The translations under genes were made by a program, and so were the position numbers. This document shows positions 1 through 5,209 of a DNA stretch of 6,594 nt, in pieces (the first letter of the stretch is position 1; each line of letters starts with the position of its first letter). This DNA comes from Moraxellaceae bacterium (GTDB lineage: Bacteria; Pseudomonadota; Gammaproteobacteria; Pseudomonadales; Ketobacteraceae): assembly GCA_002402125.1 (NCBI GenBank), contig NVVG01000020.1, positions 9,980 to 16,573 of the forward strand. The letters run 5' to 3'. Under the pieces are notes generated by a model, which ran no database searches, had not been told where the DNA came from, and saw only the letters and a program-made list of their open reading frames with translations.

Positions 1-305
1 TCGATCCGATAAACATCCAGATCAGACTTCACTATTTTTCCGCTGATAATTAAGATTCTGCCTTGGTAGCGCTGTTCGCCAGTAGTGGTAAATTCAAAGG
101 TATATGAGCGGCAATAACAAACACTGCCATGCTTGTTGCGTGAGGGCCACTGCTTGGTTAATTCTACAGTTTGATCGAGAAATTGCAGCCCATCAAGCCC
201 ACACAATCGTTTGGCTTCGATAATTGCCGTTTCACGACACTGGGTACCGTACCACCAGTAGGCGATTATCGCGATAGTTAAAGAAAAGAGTAAAACTTCG
301 TTCAT
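1..305 (-). CDS. DUF3301 membrane-anchored protein, C-terminus cut off by the window edge
   Basis: The minus-strand frame opens with ATG at 305-303 and stays open for 101 codons to the left edge, so the stop lies outside. The start is MNEVLLFSLTIAIIAYWWYG: a single hydrophobic helix (about residues 3-18) ending in tryptophans, with no cleavage site, so probably a membrane anchor. The remainder matches what I recall of DUF3301, a small gammaproteobacterial family: an Arg-Glu pair right after the helix (24-25), a Cys in the following helix (35), QFLDQTV (41-47), the aromatic strand YTFEF (68-72), and a Gly-Arg turn (82-83). The family's function is unknown. DUF3301 proteins are about 100-130 residues long, so little is probably missing. 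No clear Shine-Dalgarno precedes the start; the AT-rich upstream DNA has a TATAAA on the minus strand at 365-360 that could serve as a -10. I am sure of the reading frame and fairly sure of the family. Confidence 0.85.
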   Translation of the reverse strand, partial: MNEVLLFSLTIAIIAYWWYGTQCRETAIIEAKRLCGLDGLQFLDQTVELTKQWPSRNKHGSVCYCRSYTFEFTTTGEQRYQGRILIISGKIVKSDLDVYRI

Positions 306-433
306 TGGATTACCAAGCGTATGCCATCTATATCTGGGCTATTATGTTGCTGGAGAATATTTATAGCAATCTTACAATAAACCTTTCGCAATTTATGAGC
401 CCTTTTGTTATTTTTTTCTCGGGGATTTCCAGG

Positions 434-468
434 TAGGCATTGGGAGCTTGAGGGGCTTTGGATGCCTA
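434..468. repeat. Small inverted repeat (7-bp arms)
   Basis: TAGGCAT at 434-440 is the exact reverse complement of ATGCCTA at 462-468. A 21-base G-rich spacer lies between them, within which AGC (445-447) can pair with GCT (455-457). There is no T-run directly after it on either strand, so it is not a standard intrinsic terminator. It may be a minor structured element of the intergenic region; arms this short can also occur by chance. Confidence 0.4.
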
Positions 469-645
469 AATAGGGGGGTAAAGTGCAGATTGACCCTATG
501 ATTTTTTGAATAGTGGGTGTGGGAACTATGGATAGTGAGATACGGTCGTTACGAAAAGAACGGGCTGATCTAGGTGATGCTTTTGGCCAAAAAGTTACAC
601 GACTAGAGCGGCGGCCAGGTTATCTATTTTGCAATTTGCATATCG

Positions 646-702
646 TTTTGAGATTGGGCATTAACGCGGACGATGATTGTCCGGCAATGCCCATCCTCAA
701 AA
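646..702. repeat. Long imperfect hairpin between the phage-like gene and the DUF3301 gene
   Basis: Three nested pairs of arms fold this segment into one stem: TTTTGAG (646-652) with CTCAAAA (696-702), TGGGCATT (655-662) with AATGCCCA (686-693), and CGGAC (667-671) with GTCCG (679-683). The loop is seven bases (672-678), and small 2x2 and 4x2 internal loops separate the blocks, giving 20 base pairs in 57 bases. It starts 57 bases after the stop of the minus-strand phage-like gene. On both strands the stem is entered through T's and left through A's, the opposite of an intrinsic terminator, so termination is not its obvious role. A processed 3' end, a REP-like palindrome or the relic of a small mobile element are possible; the sequence does not decide. 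Confidence 0.65.
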
Positions 703-759
703 AACCTTATTCTTTCCGATACTATTGTTATGTTCATTATCTGTTACGTTTAATATCCG

Positions 760-1257
760 TTATGCCGCAATATTTGGGCTGCTATTATTGGTTGATTCGA
801 GGTAAGCGTCAATAAAGGTCAGTTTTGCCTTTTTAGTGTCAGAATTTTTTACAAAACACTCTGCCCAACACTGCGCTAAACCTTCAATATTGTCCGGGTG
901 CGGCAATATTACGTCGTTGCGTTTGTATATCATCCAGGCTATGGCGGTGGCATATGCTAGGTTTGTTGCCAGCTCTATGTGAGGGTTTTTTAGGAATTCA
1001 TGTTGCGAAGCTAACCCTCGTATCGTACTCGCAAGGTCAGAGTCAAAAGCAAGATAGTCGTCCCATATACTGCAGTGTGTTTCCTTATCGATGCCGTAAG
1101 CGCCTATACCATTTGGTTTTTTTAATGGAGGAGCTAATCTAGCCTGTGCTGCTGCAGTGCCAAGGAGCAAGTTCTCAATTGCTTTCGAGCAGATGCCTAA
1201 TGTTTTCAACGTATGCTGAATTACCATTTTGTTGAGATCAGTATTGTATATACTCAT
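760..1257 (-). CDS. Phage-like protein related to a transglycosylase-like phage family; catalytic Glu apparently lost
   Basis: This 165-residue frame starts with ATG at 1257-1255 behind a good Shine-Dalgarno (AAGGGG, seven bases upstream). No signal peptide or membrane helix is obvious. Its middle resembles a family I remember from tailed phages and prophages: a helix ending LLGTAA (31-36), GAYGIDKETH (52-61; compare G-I/L-Y/W-Q-M/I-E-P-A-T-H in the family), W65 and Y68, RGLAS (80-84), then LATNLAYATAIAW (96-108) and a C-terminal part with W131. In phage members the first motif reads roughly GTAAQES, with a glutamate in the position of a lysozyme/transglycosylase acid. Here the corresponding residues are AQAR (37-40), so that Glu seems replaced by Ala. 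The gene is intact and sits alone among bacterial genes. It may be a domesticated or leftover phage gene. I recall the family without having searched for it, so the function stays open. Confidence 0.7.
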   Translation of the reverse strand: MSIYNTDLNKMVIQHTLKTLGICSKAIENLLLGTAAAQARLAPPLKKPNGIGAYGIDKETHCSIWDDYLAFDSDLASTIRGLASQHEFLKNPHIELATNLAYATAIAWMIYKRNDVILPHPDNIEGLAQCWAECFVKNSDTKKAKLTFIDAYLESTNNSSPNIAA

Positions 1258-1507
1258 TGCTATTCCCCTTACCTAACTACATTTATCTCAGCATTTCTGC
1301 CGCTGGATATAGGTGCTGTCAAATAACTTACTTCAATATATTGATGCAAATAAGGCGCCATGAAGATAGGGCGATTTAAGTGGAACCTCTTACTATTTAT
1401 ATCGGCCCGAATGATCAAATTTCAAGATCAATTTGTTTCAAGGAGGGGACGATTAGAACATTATGGATCTAACCGGCGAGCGGCTAATATTTTTTGAATG
1501 ATCGGTA

Positions 1508-2590
1508 TTATTTCTTTGTGAGTAGTACGCCAGATTCTACATGATGAGTATATGGGAACTGATCAAATACCGCGTAACGCTTGATGGTATGGGTATCGCT
1601 TAGTTGTACTAGGTTCTGCCTTAATGTTTCTGGATTACAGGAGATATAGATGATGTTGTCATATGCTTGAATCATTTTAATGGACTCATCATCCAGGCCC
1701 GCTCGTGGCGGATCTACTAACACAGTTTGGAAGTCATAACTTTCTAAATCAATATCTTTGAGCCGGCGAAACTCGCGTACTTTTTGAATTGCCTGGGTAA
1801 ATTCTTCTGCTGACATCCTAACGAATTGCAAGTTTTGGATATTATTGATTTCTTTATTGAATTGAGCGGCTTTGATGGATGTTTTTGATATTTCAGTGGC
1901 CAAGACTTGGTTGAATTTTTCGGCTAACGCGATGGAGAAATTACCATTGCCACAATAAAGCTCCAATAAATCACCCTGCAATGATGTTGATACACTTTGT
2001 GCCCAGGCCAGCATTTTTTCGTTCATTTTCGCATTAGGTTGGGTGAAGCCCCCTTCAATTTGTTGGTATTTGAGTGGGCTGCCCGCCACGCTGAGTTCTT
2101 CTAAAACCCAGTCTTTTTCCAACACGACTTTTTGTTTGCGTGATCGACCAATAATATGAATGCCAAGTTGTTGCTGAAGATCTCTGGCAGTGGTTTCCCA
2201 TAACCCATCTAATGCCTTGTGGTAAATCAGAGTTACTAGGGCCTCACCTGATAAAGTAGTGAGGAACTCAACCTGGAATAGCTTTTTGCTTAAACAAGTG
2301 TCTCTATTAATTGCATCCAATAACCGCGGCATAAGTTCGTTGATGCGTTGTGATGCGATCGGGAATGTGCGGACCTCATGGGGGGCGTTGTTTTTACCGC
2401 GCTCAAACATGGCGTAAAAACAACCATCTTGGGTATGCCATATACGGAATTCAGTGCGATAGCGAAAATGTAAGGGTGTGCTGGTGAAGATTTCTAATTC
2501 TGGTAAGTCGGTATCGGAAAATAGCGTCTGTATATTGGAGATCTTTGAGTCAAGCTGGGTATTGTATGTGGCTGGGTCTGGGGTAAACAT
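1508..2590 (-). CDS. trmA: tRNA (uracil-5-)-methyltransferase TrmA
   Basis: TrmA uses S-adenosylmethionine to methylate uridine 54 in the T-loop of tRNAs, making m5U (ribothymidine), in the cytoplasm. The 360-residue product aligns along its whole length with E. coli TrmA (366 residues). Visible landmarks are the N-terminal RNA-binding part with FRYRTEFRIWH (42-52), KLFQVEFLTTL (103-113), FTQPN (182-186), the SAM-binding motif GDLLELYCGNGNFS (206-219), EEFTQA (262-267), DPPRAGLD (293-300), the nucleophile C318 in ISCNPET (316-322), and the general base E352 in HHVESG (349-354). The last two correspond to E. coli C324 and E358 with a constant offset of six, so the active site looks complete. 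There is no [4Fe-4S] cluster motif, which separates it from RlmC/RlmD. A short GGAAG precedes the ATG at 2590-2588 by four bases. It appears to have its own promoter and to be transcribed alone. Identity is essentially certain. Confidence 0.98.
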   Translation of the reverse strand: MFTPDPATYNTQLDSKISNIQTLFSDTDLPELEIFTSTPLHFRYRTEFRIWHTQDGCFYAMFERGKNNAPHEVRTFPIASQRINELMPRLLDAINRDTCLSKKLFQVEFLTTLSGEALVTLIYHKALDGLWETTARDLQQQLGIHIIGRSRKQKVVLEKDWVLEELSVAGSPLKYQQIEGGFTQPNAKMNEKMLAWAQSVSTSLQGDLLELYCGNGNFSIALAEKFNQVLATEISKTSIKAAQFNKEINNIQNLQFVRMSAEEFTQAIQKVREFRRLKDIDLESYDFQTVLVDPPRAGLDDESIKMIQAYDNIIYISCNPETLRQNLVQLSDTHTIKRYAVFDQFPYTHHVESGVLLTKK

Positions 2591-2646
2591 GTTGCTTCCG
2601 GTAGCTGAGTGTAGCGTATCTCTAGATTAATCGTGTCGCAATGGTC

Positions 2647-2684
2647 GGGGTCCGCATTATAGGGGAATTGTCACTGTTTAGGGA
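2647..2684 (-). promoter_or_regulatory. Predicted trmA promoter with stable-RNA-like discriminator
   Basis: Reading the minus strand, a perfect -10 hexamer TATAAT occupies 2661-2656. The following bases are GCGGACCCC (2655-2647), a G+C-rich discriminator; transcription would start near 2650, leaving a leader of about 60 bases. At a 17-base spacing the -35 is TCCCTA (2684-2679), a poor match, so activity may depend on upstream sequence or an activator. From the literature, the E. coli trmA promoter shares features with rRNA P1 promoters, including a G+C-rich discriminator, and is under stringent and growth-rate control. The same arrangement here suggests conserved regulation, which is inference. 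Confidence 0.55.
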
Positions 2685-2793
2685 GATAAGCAATTAGGCA
2701 TTAGCGATTGCGTAATGAGGCGAGAGGTGATTGATGGTAAAGGTTTACTACTGGGATTTTGCTACGAGTTCAGTAGGTTATCTCTGTTAGAGC

Positions 2794-2845
2794 AAAAAAT
2801 GACCGTACAGCCTGCGACCAGGTGGAATCGGCTGAAAGGTCATTT
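2794..2845 (-). terminator. Intrinsic terminator of the SDR gene
   Basis: On the minus strand, AAATGACC (2845-2838) pairs with GGTCATTT (2804-2797). Inside it CAGCC (2834-2830) pairs with GGCTG (2812-2808) across a 3x3 internal loop. The stem runs straight into six T's (2799-2794). It begins 21 bases past the SDR stop codon, the right place and polarity to end that transcript before trmA. The plus strand lacks an equally good T-run after the stem. Confidence 0.8.
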
Positions 2846-2865
2846 CTACATTGTAATTCACAGAG

Positions 2866-2874
2866 TTATCCACA
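2866..2874 (+). promoter_or_regulatory. Consensus DnaA box overlapping the SDR stop codon
   Basis: TTATCCACA at 2866-2874 matches the high-affinity DnaA box consensus exactly. Its first three bases are the complement of the SDR's TAA stop. CCACA (2870-2874) also forms a small dyad with TGTGG (2880-2884). A specific 9-mer is expected by chance about once per 130 kb counting both strands, so this could be chance. I saw no cluster of boxes and no AT-rich unwinding region, so it is not an origin. A lone DnaA site affecting nearby transcription or titrating DnaA is possible. Confidence 0.35.
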
Positions 2875-3804
2875 GAAATTGTGGGCAACTTGAGTGCCGG
2901 TTAATTTTTCAGATAACTGCCAGAGTTGAGTGGCGATATCTTGGCGTTTGGAATAGCGCGAAGAGCCGACTTTTTTGGGTGGTCCTGCAATTTCAAAGAT
3001 CCAAGAGGGACCAATATAATCGCCGCCTGCTGCGGCGTTTGCGGTTGCGCCGTACAGGGTGGGTAATGCACCGTTGCGGGCGCTTTGTGTTGCAATAGGG
3101 AAGAATAGCTTGGCAGCCAGGGTAATGAGGCTGGCGCCTTTCTCAAAGCCAGGTTTACCTAAGTTGGTCGATGACATACCTGGGTGAACGGCGATGGAGC
3201 GGGTGTCTATGCCCGCCGCCGATAGTTTTCGATCTAATTCATAGGCAAACATAAGGTTGGCAAGTTTAGCCTGTGCATAAGCTTTGTGTTTTCCGTAGCG
3301 TCCATCCATTTTGATGTCATCAAAATGGATTCTACCGGAGTAATGGGCCATGCTACTCACGGTCACAATTCTTGAATTGGGCGTATTTACGACGGTATCT
3401 AACAATAAACCGGTCAGAGTGAAATGGCCTAGATGATTGGTTCCAAATTGCATATCATGGCCGTCCATGGTTTCAGATTTTGGTAGCCACATAACCCCAG
3501 CGTTATTAATCAGTAGGTCTAATGTGTTGTGGTTCGTCAAGAATTCTTTAGCGGCTATTTTGACCGATGCTTGGCTTGCAAGGTCCAGCGATAAAAACTC
3601 CAGCTTGGCTGAAGGGATTTCGCTCTTGATCGCTGCAATTGCAGCCTTGGCTTTTTCCTCGTTGCGGCATGCTAAAACCACAAGCGCGCCTTTTTCAGCA
3701 AGTGCTTTTGCCGCTTCGAAACCAATGCCGCTATTCGCTCCAGTTATTAAGGCGATTTTGTTTTCCTGGGAAGGGATGTCTTTAGTTGACCAGGGTGAAG
3801 CCAT
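2866..3804 (-). CDS. Short-chain dehydrogenase/reductase, retinol dehydrogenase/WW-oxidoreductase-like
   Basis: This 312-residue cytoplasmic protein is a classical SDR that would oxidise or reduce an alcohol/carbonyl pair with a nicotinamide cofactor; the substrate cannot be read from the sequence. The Rossmann signature TGANSGIG is at 21-28. ACRNEEKA (45-52) follows the second strand, where R47 favours NADP(H). Further landmarks are D74 in LSLDL, NNAG (100-103), the structural Asn N123 in GTNHLGHF, the catalytic Ser in VSS (149-151), YAQAK (Y176, K180) and HPG (207-209). All tetrad residues are present. The NHLGHF and VSSMAHYSG patterns and the length resemble retinol dehydrogenase 11-14 and protochlorophyllide-reductase-like SDRs, common general oxidoreductases in bacteria. 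The start at 3804 is supported by GAGGA seven bases upstream. It is divergent from the plus-strand genes to its right and followed by an intrinsic terminator. A perfect 27-bp palindrome lies inside the gene. Confidence 0.93.
   Translation of the reverse strand: MASPWSTKDIPSQENKIALITGANSGIGFEAAKALAEKGALVVLACRNEEKAKAAIAAIKSEIPSAKLEFLSLDLASQASVKIAAKEFLTNHNTLDLLINNAGVMWLPKSETMDGHDMQFGTNHLGHFTLTGLLLDTVVNTPNSRIVTVSSMAHYSGRIHFDDIKMDGRYGKHKAYAQAKLANLMFAYELDRKLSAAGIDTRSIAVHPGMSSTNLGKPGFEKGASLITLAAKLFFPIATQSARNGALPTLYGATANAAAGGDYIGPSWIFEIAGPPKKVGSSRYSKRQDIATQLWQLSEKLTGTQVAHNFCG
3304..3330. repeat. 27-bp perfect palindrome within the SDR coding sequence
   Basis: ATCCATTTTGATG (3304-3316) and CATCAAAATGGAT (3318-3330) are exact reverse complements around one central T (3317). 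On the gene's strand it encodes IHFDDIKMD (residues 159-167). In RNA it could form an 11-bp hairpin with a five-base loop. Arms of this length are rare by chance in a window of this size. The codons fit the family's sequence, so it may be a coincidence of coding, but it could also be a protein-binding site or an mRNA structure. Confidence 0.75.
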
Positions 3805-3851
3805 CGGTAAGTCCTCGTTTTTTTTGTGTTTTTTGTCAAAGATTAAACGCT

Positions 3852-3876
3852 TGTAAATGTGTCGAATTTATTTACA
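3852..3876. promoter_or_regulatory. Candidate operator: 7-11-7 dyad in the divergent intergenic region
   Basis: TGTAAAT (3852-3858) is the exact reverse complement of ATTTACA (3870-3876), with 11 bases between. Dyads of this size and spacing are typical of dimeric helix-turn-helix repressors. It sits 48 bases upstream of the SDR start and 32 bases upstream of the small plus-strand frame, where it could control either direction. I found no regulator gene next to it and no convincing -35/-10 pair to anchor it. Confidence 0.35.
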
Positions 3877-3907
3877 GGGCGTAGCTTTTTGAGATGGTGT
3901 AACTGTT

Positions 3908-4096
3908 ATGCGTATTTTTGCACGATACGTTGATAGATATCGCAATGTCAAATCGGTTAATAAGTGTACGGCTGGTGGTTTTTGGTTTATATTGGAATTT
4001 CTAGTGCGTCCTTTATTTTCTTATGTTTTTTTGGTTATGGGGATCTTGAGTTTGTATCTTGCTGGGCTATTCTTGAAGATATATCAAGATCGATAG
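3908..4096 (+). CDS. Small hypothetical membrane protein (62 residues)
   Basis: The frame starts with ATG at 3908 behind a weak GAGATGG about ten bases upstream. The product has a basic N-terminus (MRIFARYVDRYRNVKSVNK) and then a hydrophobic region at about residues 24-57, long enough for one or two membrane helices (GGFWFILEFLV and LFSYVFLVMGILSLYLAGLFL). It ends LKIYQDR. The basic start followed by the hydrophobic stretch predicts a cytoplasmic N-terminus. I do not recognise a family. It lies 38 bases upstream of the J-domain gene in the same direction, so the two could be cotranscribed. The weak ribosome site, small size and lack of a known relative keep confidence low. If untranslated, the stretch would be leader sequence of the J-domain gene. 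Confidence 0.4.
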   Translation: MRIFARYVDRYRNVKSVNKCTAGGFWFILEFLVRPLFSYVFLVMGILSLYLAGLFLKIYQDR

Positions 4097-4134
4097 ATTA
4101 TTAAAATAAAAGGAAAATCAGAACAGGTGGGGCT

Positions 4135-4563
4135 ATGAGCTATTTTGTGGGCGTTACAAATGCTAATCAATTAAAGTTCGAATATAGACGTTTGGCGTCG
4201 AAGCATCACCCGGATAAAGGTGGCGACTCGCGGTTAATGCAAGAGATTAACACCTATTACGAATATGTGTTGAGTAAAATAAAAACACAAGAACAATTTA
4301 TGGCTGAGCCTGAATCTCCCATTGAAGGCGACTCTCAATTTGCACTTGATTTTAGGGGCGTTTGTGTGGGCGATACGGTATATGTAAATGGCACCGAAGG
4401 TGAGGTCATTAAAGTAAACGAAAATGACTTTTGGGTCGTAGCAAAAGGGCGTGCCCGACAGGCTGTATTTATGAAACAGGGAGGAAAAGGGAAATATAAT
4501 AAACGCTTACGAGCGTCTTACGATAATCGCCACAAAAAACCTACTAGGGCAGCTGCAGCCTAA
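4135..4563 (+). CDS. J-domain protein with a C-terminal KOW/SH3-like region
   Basis: This 142-residue protein starts at ATG 4135 with AGGTGGGG close upstream. Residues 9-48 are a J domain: the helix LKFEYRRLASKHHPDKGG carries the HPD motif (25-27) that stimulates the ATPase of DnaK-type Hsp70s, followed by the third-helix segment MQEINTYYEYVL. The first helix is short (MSYFVGVTNANQ instead of the usual YxxLGV), and there is no Gly/Phe-rich region, zinc domain or DnaJ substrate-binding domain, so it is not DnaJ itself. Residues 76-103 (VGDTVYVNGTEGEVIKVNENDFWVV) look like a small KOW/SH3-type beta barrel, and the tail is basic (KGKYNKRLRASYDNRHKKPTR), which may contact nucleic acid. I recall similar two-part proteins in other gammaproteobacteria; their role is not established. 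The likely action is recruiting DnaK to a particular client or RNA/DNA complex, which is inference. Confidence 0.85.
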   Translation: MSYFVGVTNANQLKFEYRRLASKHHPDKGGDSRLMQEINTYYEYVLSKIKTQEQFMAEPESPIEGDSQFALDFRGVCVGDTVYVNGTEGEVIKVNENDFWVVAKGRARQAVFMKQGGKGKYNKRLRASYDNRHKKPTRAAAA

Positions 4564-4825
4564 TTTAATGGTATGCCTATGATGTCACTGGAGCTGTGTA
4601 CCTGGGTTAATGCCTTTGAACTAATACCTCTGCCAGCCCTCCATCAATGCCACTGGCTAAGCGCTTACATGGCTTGTGGCGAGCGAGCTGCAGTAGGTTT
4701 ATTTTCTATTTAAGGCAACTCCCTCTCAATTACGCTACTATCTTCTTATGTGGGTTATCCATGAGGTAACCCGTTGATTTTAATGCGTCTGATACTAGCA
4801 ATCGTGGAACTAGGGATAGAGTAAA
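4564..4825. other. Intergenic region with small palindromes; possible 46-residue frame
   Basis: This gap separates the J-domain gene from the DUF6394 gene. It has competing small inverted repeats: GCCAG (4632-4636) with CTGGC (4653-4657), GCCAC (4649-4653) with GTGGC (4676-4680), and the 10-bp palindrome TAAGCGCTTA (4658-4667). The hairpin at 4752-4772 is listed separately. A plus-strand frame from ATG 4573 to TAA 4713 would encode 46 residues starting MPMMSLELCTWVNAFELIPL, but it has no Shine-Dalgarno and no recognisable family, so I do not call it a gene. No good sigma-70 promoter for the DUF6394 gene stood out, although one is expected here. Confidence 0.45.
4752..4772 (+). repeat. Compact hairpin upstream of the DUF6394 gene, terminator-like
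   Basis: GGGTTA (4752-4757) pairs with TAACCC (4767-4772). CC (4759-4760) pairs with GG (4765-4766) inside, with one bulged T and a four-base loop ATGA. The following sequence GTTGATTTTAA is only a weak T-tract. It could be a poor terminator for the J-domain transcript or a leader structure for the DUF6394/channel unit, ending 53 bases before that start codon. Confidence 0.4.
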
Positions 4826-5209
4826 ATGAATACAGAAAAAGTAGTTTTTGCCTTTTTTATTGTGTTGGCCCTGACGTTGAACTTTGGTTTTTTCCTTGGG
4901 GACATGGAAATAGCAGAGCATCACAATGTGTACGAGCTGTTTGCTGCGTTGATAGTAAGTTTAATCGCTACCGTGATGAAGTTTGGGGATCGAACTCATA
5001 TGGGTGCGATATTGTTGGCAACCAGCCTTGTTGCTGATCTGCAATTGATTATTGCAGCGGCGATTTGGGGGTATACTGCAAATGTTGGTGAGCAGGGTAT
5101 GAGTGGTGAGGCTATCGCTAGCGTTGTTTCTTTGTCTGGTGGTGCTCTTTTAGCGAATTTGCTCTCTGCGGTTTTGTTGTCCATTGAGACGGTGATGATT
5201 CGACGCTGA
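4826..5209 (+). CDS. DUF6394 family four-helix inner-membrane protein
   Basis: The 127-residue product starts at ATG 4826; the nearest purine-rich stretch upstream is AGGGATAGAG. It is almost entirely membrane-embedded, with four predicted helices at about residues 5-24, 35-53, 59-84 and 96-125. Short polar links carry EIAEHHNVYE (28-37) and KFGDRTH (52-58), and the third helix contains an unusual buried Asp, D71 in SLVADLQ. The strings MNTEKVVFAFFIVLALTLNFGFF, VYELFAALIV, KFGDRT, ATSLVADLQLI and VSLSGGALLANL fit what I remember of DUF6394, a family of unknown function. Its TGA stop overlaps the ATG of the following potassium channel (TGATG), implying translational coupling and probably a shared process, for example as an accessory subunit or regulator of the channel. 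That role is inferred only from the gene arrangement. Confidence 0.85.
   Translation: MNTEKVVFAFFIVLALTLNFGFFLGDMEIAEHHNVYELFAALIVSLIATVMKFGDRTHMGAILLATSLVADLQLIIAAAIWGYTANVGEQGMSGEAIASVVSLSGGALLANLLSAVLLSIETVMIRR

Larger units (their letters stand above)
306..759. other. Intergenic region without a convincing gene
   Basis: This stretch separates the DUF3301 gene from the phage-like gene. It contains two inverted repeats (listed separately), a TATAAA on the minus strand at 365-360, and a G-rich patch at 473-478 followed by TTTTTT at 502-507. A plus-strand frame from 513 to 815 could encode 100 residues beginning MGVGTMDSEIRSLRKERADL. I do not call it: it has no Shine-Dalgarno, it runs through the long hairpin at 646-702, its second half has no protein-like pattern I recognise, and its last 56 bases overlap the end of the better-supported minus-strand gene. 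Its hydrophilic, Arg/Glu-rich first 35 residues could conceivably be a remnant of a decayed gene. Confidence 0.5.

Noticed and set aside
471..507. TAGGG...CCCTA followed by TTTTTT, resembling a terminator or a REP-type repeat end
   Set aside because: Only five paired bases with an 18-base loop, and no plus-strand gene upstream to terminate. Too weak to annotate.
513..815. Plus-strand 100-codon open frame
   Set aside because: It has no Shine-Dalgarno, contains the long hairpin at 646-702, overlaps the end of the better-supported minus-strand gene by 56 bases, and has no recognisable family.
1317..1322. TTGACA on the minus strand upstream of the phage-like gene as a -35 box
   Set aside because: No acceptable -10 lies 16-18 bases downstream of it on that strand, so a promoter cannot be supported.
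1416..1435. CAAATT/AATTTG inverted repeat and neighbouring GATCAA direct repeats
   Set aside because: Short AT-rich arms of the kind expected by chance, with no promoter to attach them to.
1440..1501. Strong AAGGAGG on the plus strand followed by ATG at 1463 and a 12-codon frame
   Set aside because: The spacing from the Shine-Dalgarno to the ATG is about 16 bases, too long, and the frame is only 12 residues. Probably chance.
2699..2717. CATTA/TAATG hairpin between the SDR terminator and the trmA promoter
   Set aside because: Five plus two base pairs with a bulge and no T-run. A much better terminator is at 2794-2845.
3021..3037. CGCCGC/GCGGCG perfect 6-bp hairpin
   Set aside because: It lies in SDR codons for an Ala/Gly run (AAAGG), which produces such G+C symmetry by itself.
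2715..3098. Plus-strand 127-codon frame antisense to the SDR
   Set aside because: It mostly overlaps an unmistakable SDR gene on the other strand and has a composition typical of an antisense shadow.
4042..4091. GATCTTGA/TCAAGATC repeats at the end of the small membrane frame
   Set aside because: Widely spaced, with an alternative partner at 4071-4076. No clear single structure and no terminator T-run.
4573..4713. 46-codon plus-strand frame between the J-domain and DUF6394 genes
   Set aside because: No ribosome-binding site, no family recognised, and the region is dominated by small palindromes.
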